DNA from: Terriglobia bacterium
GTDB lineage: Bacteria > Acidobacteriota > Terriglobia > UBA7540
Assembly: GCA_030036915.1 (NCBI GenBank)
Contig: JASHSC010000650.1
Span: 1-6,540 of the forward strand
Direction: 5' to 3'
DNA: 6,540 bases
This document shows, piece by piece, positions 5,238 to 6,540 of the stretch. The notes beneath the pieces were generated by a model. That model saw only the letters and a program-made list of their open reading frames with translations, did not search any database and was not told where the DNA came from. Numbering within the stretch: position 1 is the first letter of the stretch; every line of letters starts with the position of its first letter. A program made the translations under genes and the position numbers.

Positions 5238-6540
5238 ATGGAGAGCCACAGAATCGTGGCGCGGCCTTTCAGGCCGTGTCAGCCGCACGGGCAGGATGTT
5301 CATCCATTGAAAGGTGTTCAATGCCCTGATTCTCAGGTACTGCGCCATTGCGGGCTGGTCCTGGTAGTTCTGTTGGTTGGTGTTGAACTTGCGGGCTGCG
5401 GCTCCAGTAGTCCGCCGGCGTCTAATGGTTCGGCGCCGACCGTTGCTGCCTTTACGGCGAATCCCGCGAGCATAACCAGCGGCGGCAGCAGCACCCTCGA
5501 CTGGATGACCACGGGCGCGGCGAGCATTGCCATTGCGCCGGGCAGTTTCACGTCGGCTTCGGCGACGGGCTCAACCAGCGTCAGCCCCACGGCGACGACC
5601 ACCTACACGTTGACGGCGACCAATGCGGCGGGCTCGGCCACGTCCACGGCAACCGTTACGGTGACGGCGTCCGGTGGCGCGCTGGCGATTACCACAACAT
5701 CCTGCCCGGGTGGCACGCAGGGCGCCGCCTACGTGGGGTGCACCATCACCGCCACGGGCGGCTCGCCTCCCTACACATTTTCAGTCACCGAGAACGCCAA
5801 TGTGCCGCCCTTGCCGGAGGGAATGTCGCTCGACGCTGCGACCGGAGCCATCACGAGTTCGCTGATCGGCGGGCAGGGGACTTACACGCCTGAATTTGTT
5901 GTGACCGACTCCGCCAGCGCGACGGCGACAGCCAACATCAGCTTCGCCATCAACGGCAACAGCGCATTCCTGGCAAACATCTTTCCCGCCGATTCCATCT
6001 TCCATCACCGCGTGGACGCCGCGACCACAAACCTGCCCGTCGATACATCCCCCGCGGCGCCGATGTACAGCGGCTACTTGTCCTCCACGGTCAAGCCGTT
6101 CTTCGGCAACGAATCGGGCGCCCCCTTTCCGAATGGAATTCCTGCCATCGAAGTCCCTTACAACCAGCCGGACGTCGCCGTGACGACCACCGTGTATCAA
6201 TCGTATTTCACGTCGGGTCCGATTCCACCCTATGCTCCGGTGGAAGGCACCAGCAATTCGACGGGCGACCGGCACGTGCTGGTTTATCTCGAGTCGAACG
6301 CCGGAAGCGCTCCGGCGCTTTACGAAATGTGGCAGGGCATCTACGAGGATGGCCCCTGGACTGATTCCTCCAACGCACTTTGGCCCAACGTCTCCACCGA
6401 CGCGCTGACGACGCAGGGCATGGGAACATCCGATGCCGCGGGACTTCCGGTGGCGCCGCTGCTGGTGAATGCCGATGAGGTGATTGGAACCGGCACGCCC
6501 ACTTCACCCAACGGCACGATTCAGCACCCGATCCGGTTCA
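5238..6540 (+). CDS. Secreted lipoprotein with Ig-like modules, C-terminal domain unknown, partial at 3' end
   Basis: The frame is open from ATG 5238 to the window end (434 codons, no stop), so the 3' end is missing. Residues 1-34 are hydrophilic, then GLVLVVLLVGVELAGCGSSS forms a lipoprotein signal with lipobox LAGC; Cys54 (codon at 5397) should be lipidated. Residues 67-143 are Thr/Ser/Ala-rich and match the bacterial Ig-like pattern (TANPASITSGGSSTLDW ... TTTYTLTATNAAGS). Residues 146-242 resemble the putative-Ig type (PPYTFSV ... LPEGMSLDAATGAI ... VVTDS) and carry two Cys that could form a disulfide. From about 244 a different domain begins: FPADSIFHHRVD, GDRHVLVYLES (343-353), LYEMW, TSDAAGLPVAPLLVNADEV and HPIRF. 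I recall similar segments in uncharacterised secreted proteins of soil bacteria but know no function. A TTG at 5307 is an alternative start with a shorter n-region and a weaker Shine-Dalgarno sequence. Confidence 0.85.
   Translation, partial: MESHRIVARPFRPCQPHGQDVHPLKGVQCPDSQVLRHCGLVLVVLLVGVELAGCGSSSPPASNGSAPTVAAFTANPASITSGGSSTLDWMTTGAASIAIAPGSFTSASATGSTSVSPTATTTYTLTATNAAGSATSTATVTVTASGGALAITTTSCPGGTQGAAYVGCTITATGGSPPYTFSVTENANVPPLPEGMSLDAATGAITSSLIGGQGTYTPEFVVTDSASATATANISFAINGNSAFLANIFPADSIFHHRVDAATTNLPVDTSPAAPMYSGYLSSTVKPFFGNESGAPFPNGIPAIEVPYNQPDVAVTTTVYQSYFTSGPIPPYAPVEGTSNSTGDRHVLVYLESNAGSAPALYEMWQGIYEDGPWTDSSNALWPNVSTDALTTQGMGTSDAAGLPVAPLLVNADEVIGTGTPTSPNGTIQHPIRF
5305..5323. repeat. Perfect 7-bp inverted repeat CATTGAA/TTCAATG
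   Basis: CATTGAA (5305-5311) and TTCAATG (5317-5323) flank the 5-base loop AGGTG. It lies inside the lipoprotein reading frame, in the hydrophilic stretch before the hydrophobic signal core. The arms contain the same CATTGA/TCAATG hexamer as the octamer arrays after lpxC. A TTG codon at 5307 lies within the 5' arm. Confidence 0.5.

Noticed and set aside
5087..5329. Open frame of 80 codons starting with GTG before the lipoprotein gene
   Set aside because: There is no ribosome-binding site, it overlaps the lipoprotein gene in another frame, and its sequence shows no signal or domain pattern.

Overview
The window reads as a chromosomal fragment of a GC-rich, diderm (lipid A-making) bacterium. 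An acidobacterial origin is the best guess. The reasons are the LpxC gene, the style of the Pol I sequence, a lipoprotein carrying Thr/Ser/Ala-rich Ig-like repeats, and short octamer repeats between genes. This is inference from family resemblance; no taxonomic marker is present.

Layout. Positions 1-143 are non-coding and hold two arrays of 8-bp repeats in opposite orientation, ending at the stop codon of lpxC. lpxC (144-1052, minus strand) encodes the committed enzyme of lipid A synthesis, with all metal and catalytic residues in place. A divergent intergenic region (1053-1309) separates it from a small secreted protein of unknown function (1310-1747, plus). polA follows after 54 bp (1802-4939, plus) and may share its transcript. 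A 298-bp gap with a weak terminator and short repeats leads to a lipoprotein gene (5238 to beyond the window end, plus). It has a lipobox, two Ig-like modules and a conserved-looking C-terminal domain that I cannot name.

The remarkable feature is polA. The protein is 1045 residues, about 160 more than expected, because a 480-bp segment covering catalytic motif A (palm) and motif B (O helix, fingers) is present twice in tandem and in frame. The motif order is A-B-A-B-C. The copies share 413 of 480 bases (86%) but 150 of 160 residues (94%); 56 of the 67 base differences fall in third codon positions. Both copies keep the catalytic Asp and the O-helix Arg, Lys and Tyr residues. The novel joint can be located to a 4-bp overlap, GTGC, at 4115-4118, where the codons for TGRVHT (palm entry) and TGRVRT (just past the fingers) resemble each other. 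This looks like an old duplication kept under selection rather than a recent copy or simple assembly error, although a metagenomic chimera must still be excluded.

Other points: the 3'-5' exonuclease domain of PolA has lost its acidic residues by eye alignment. Both O helices carry Tyr at the position that governs dideoxynucleotide discrimination. lpxC and polA both appear to start at TTG codons chosen by strong Shine-Dalgarno sequences.
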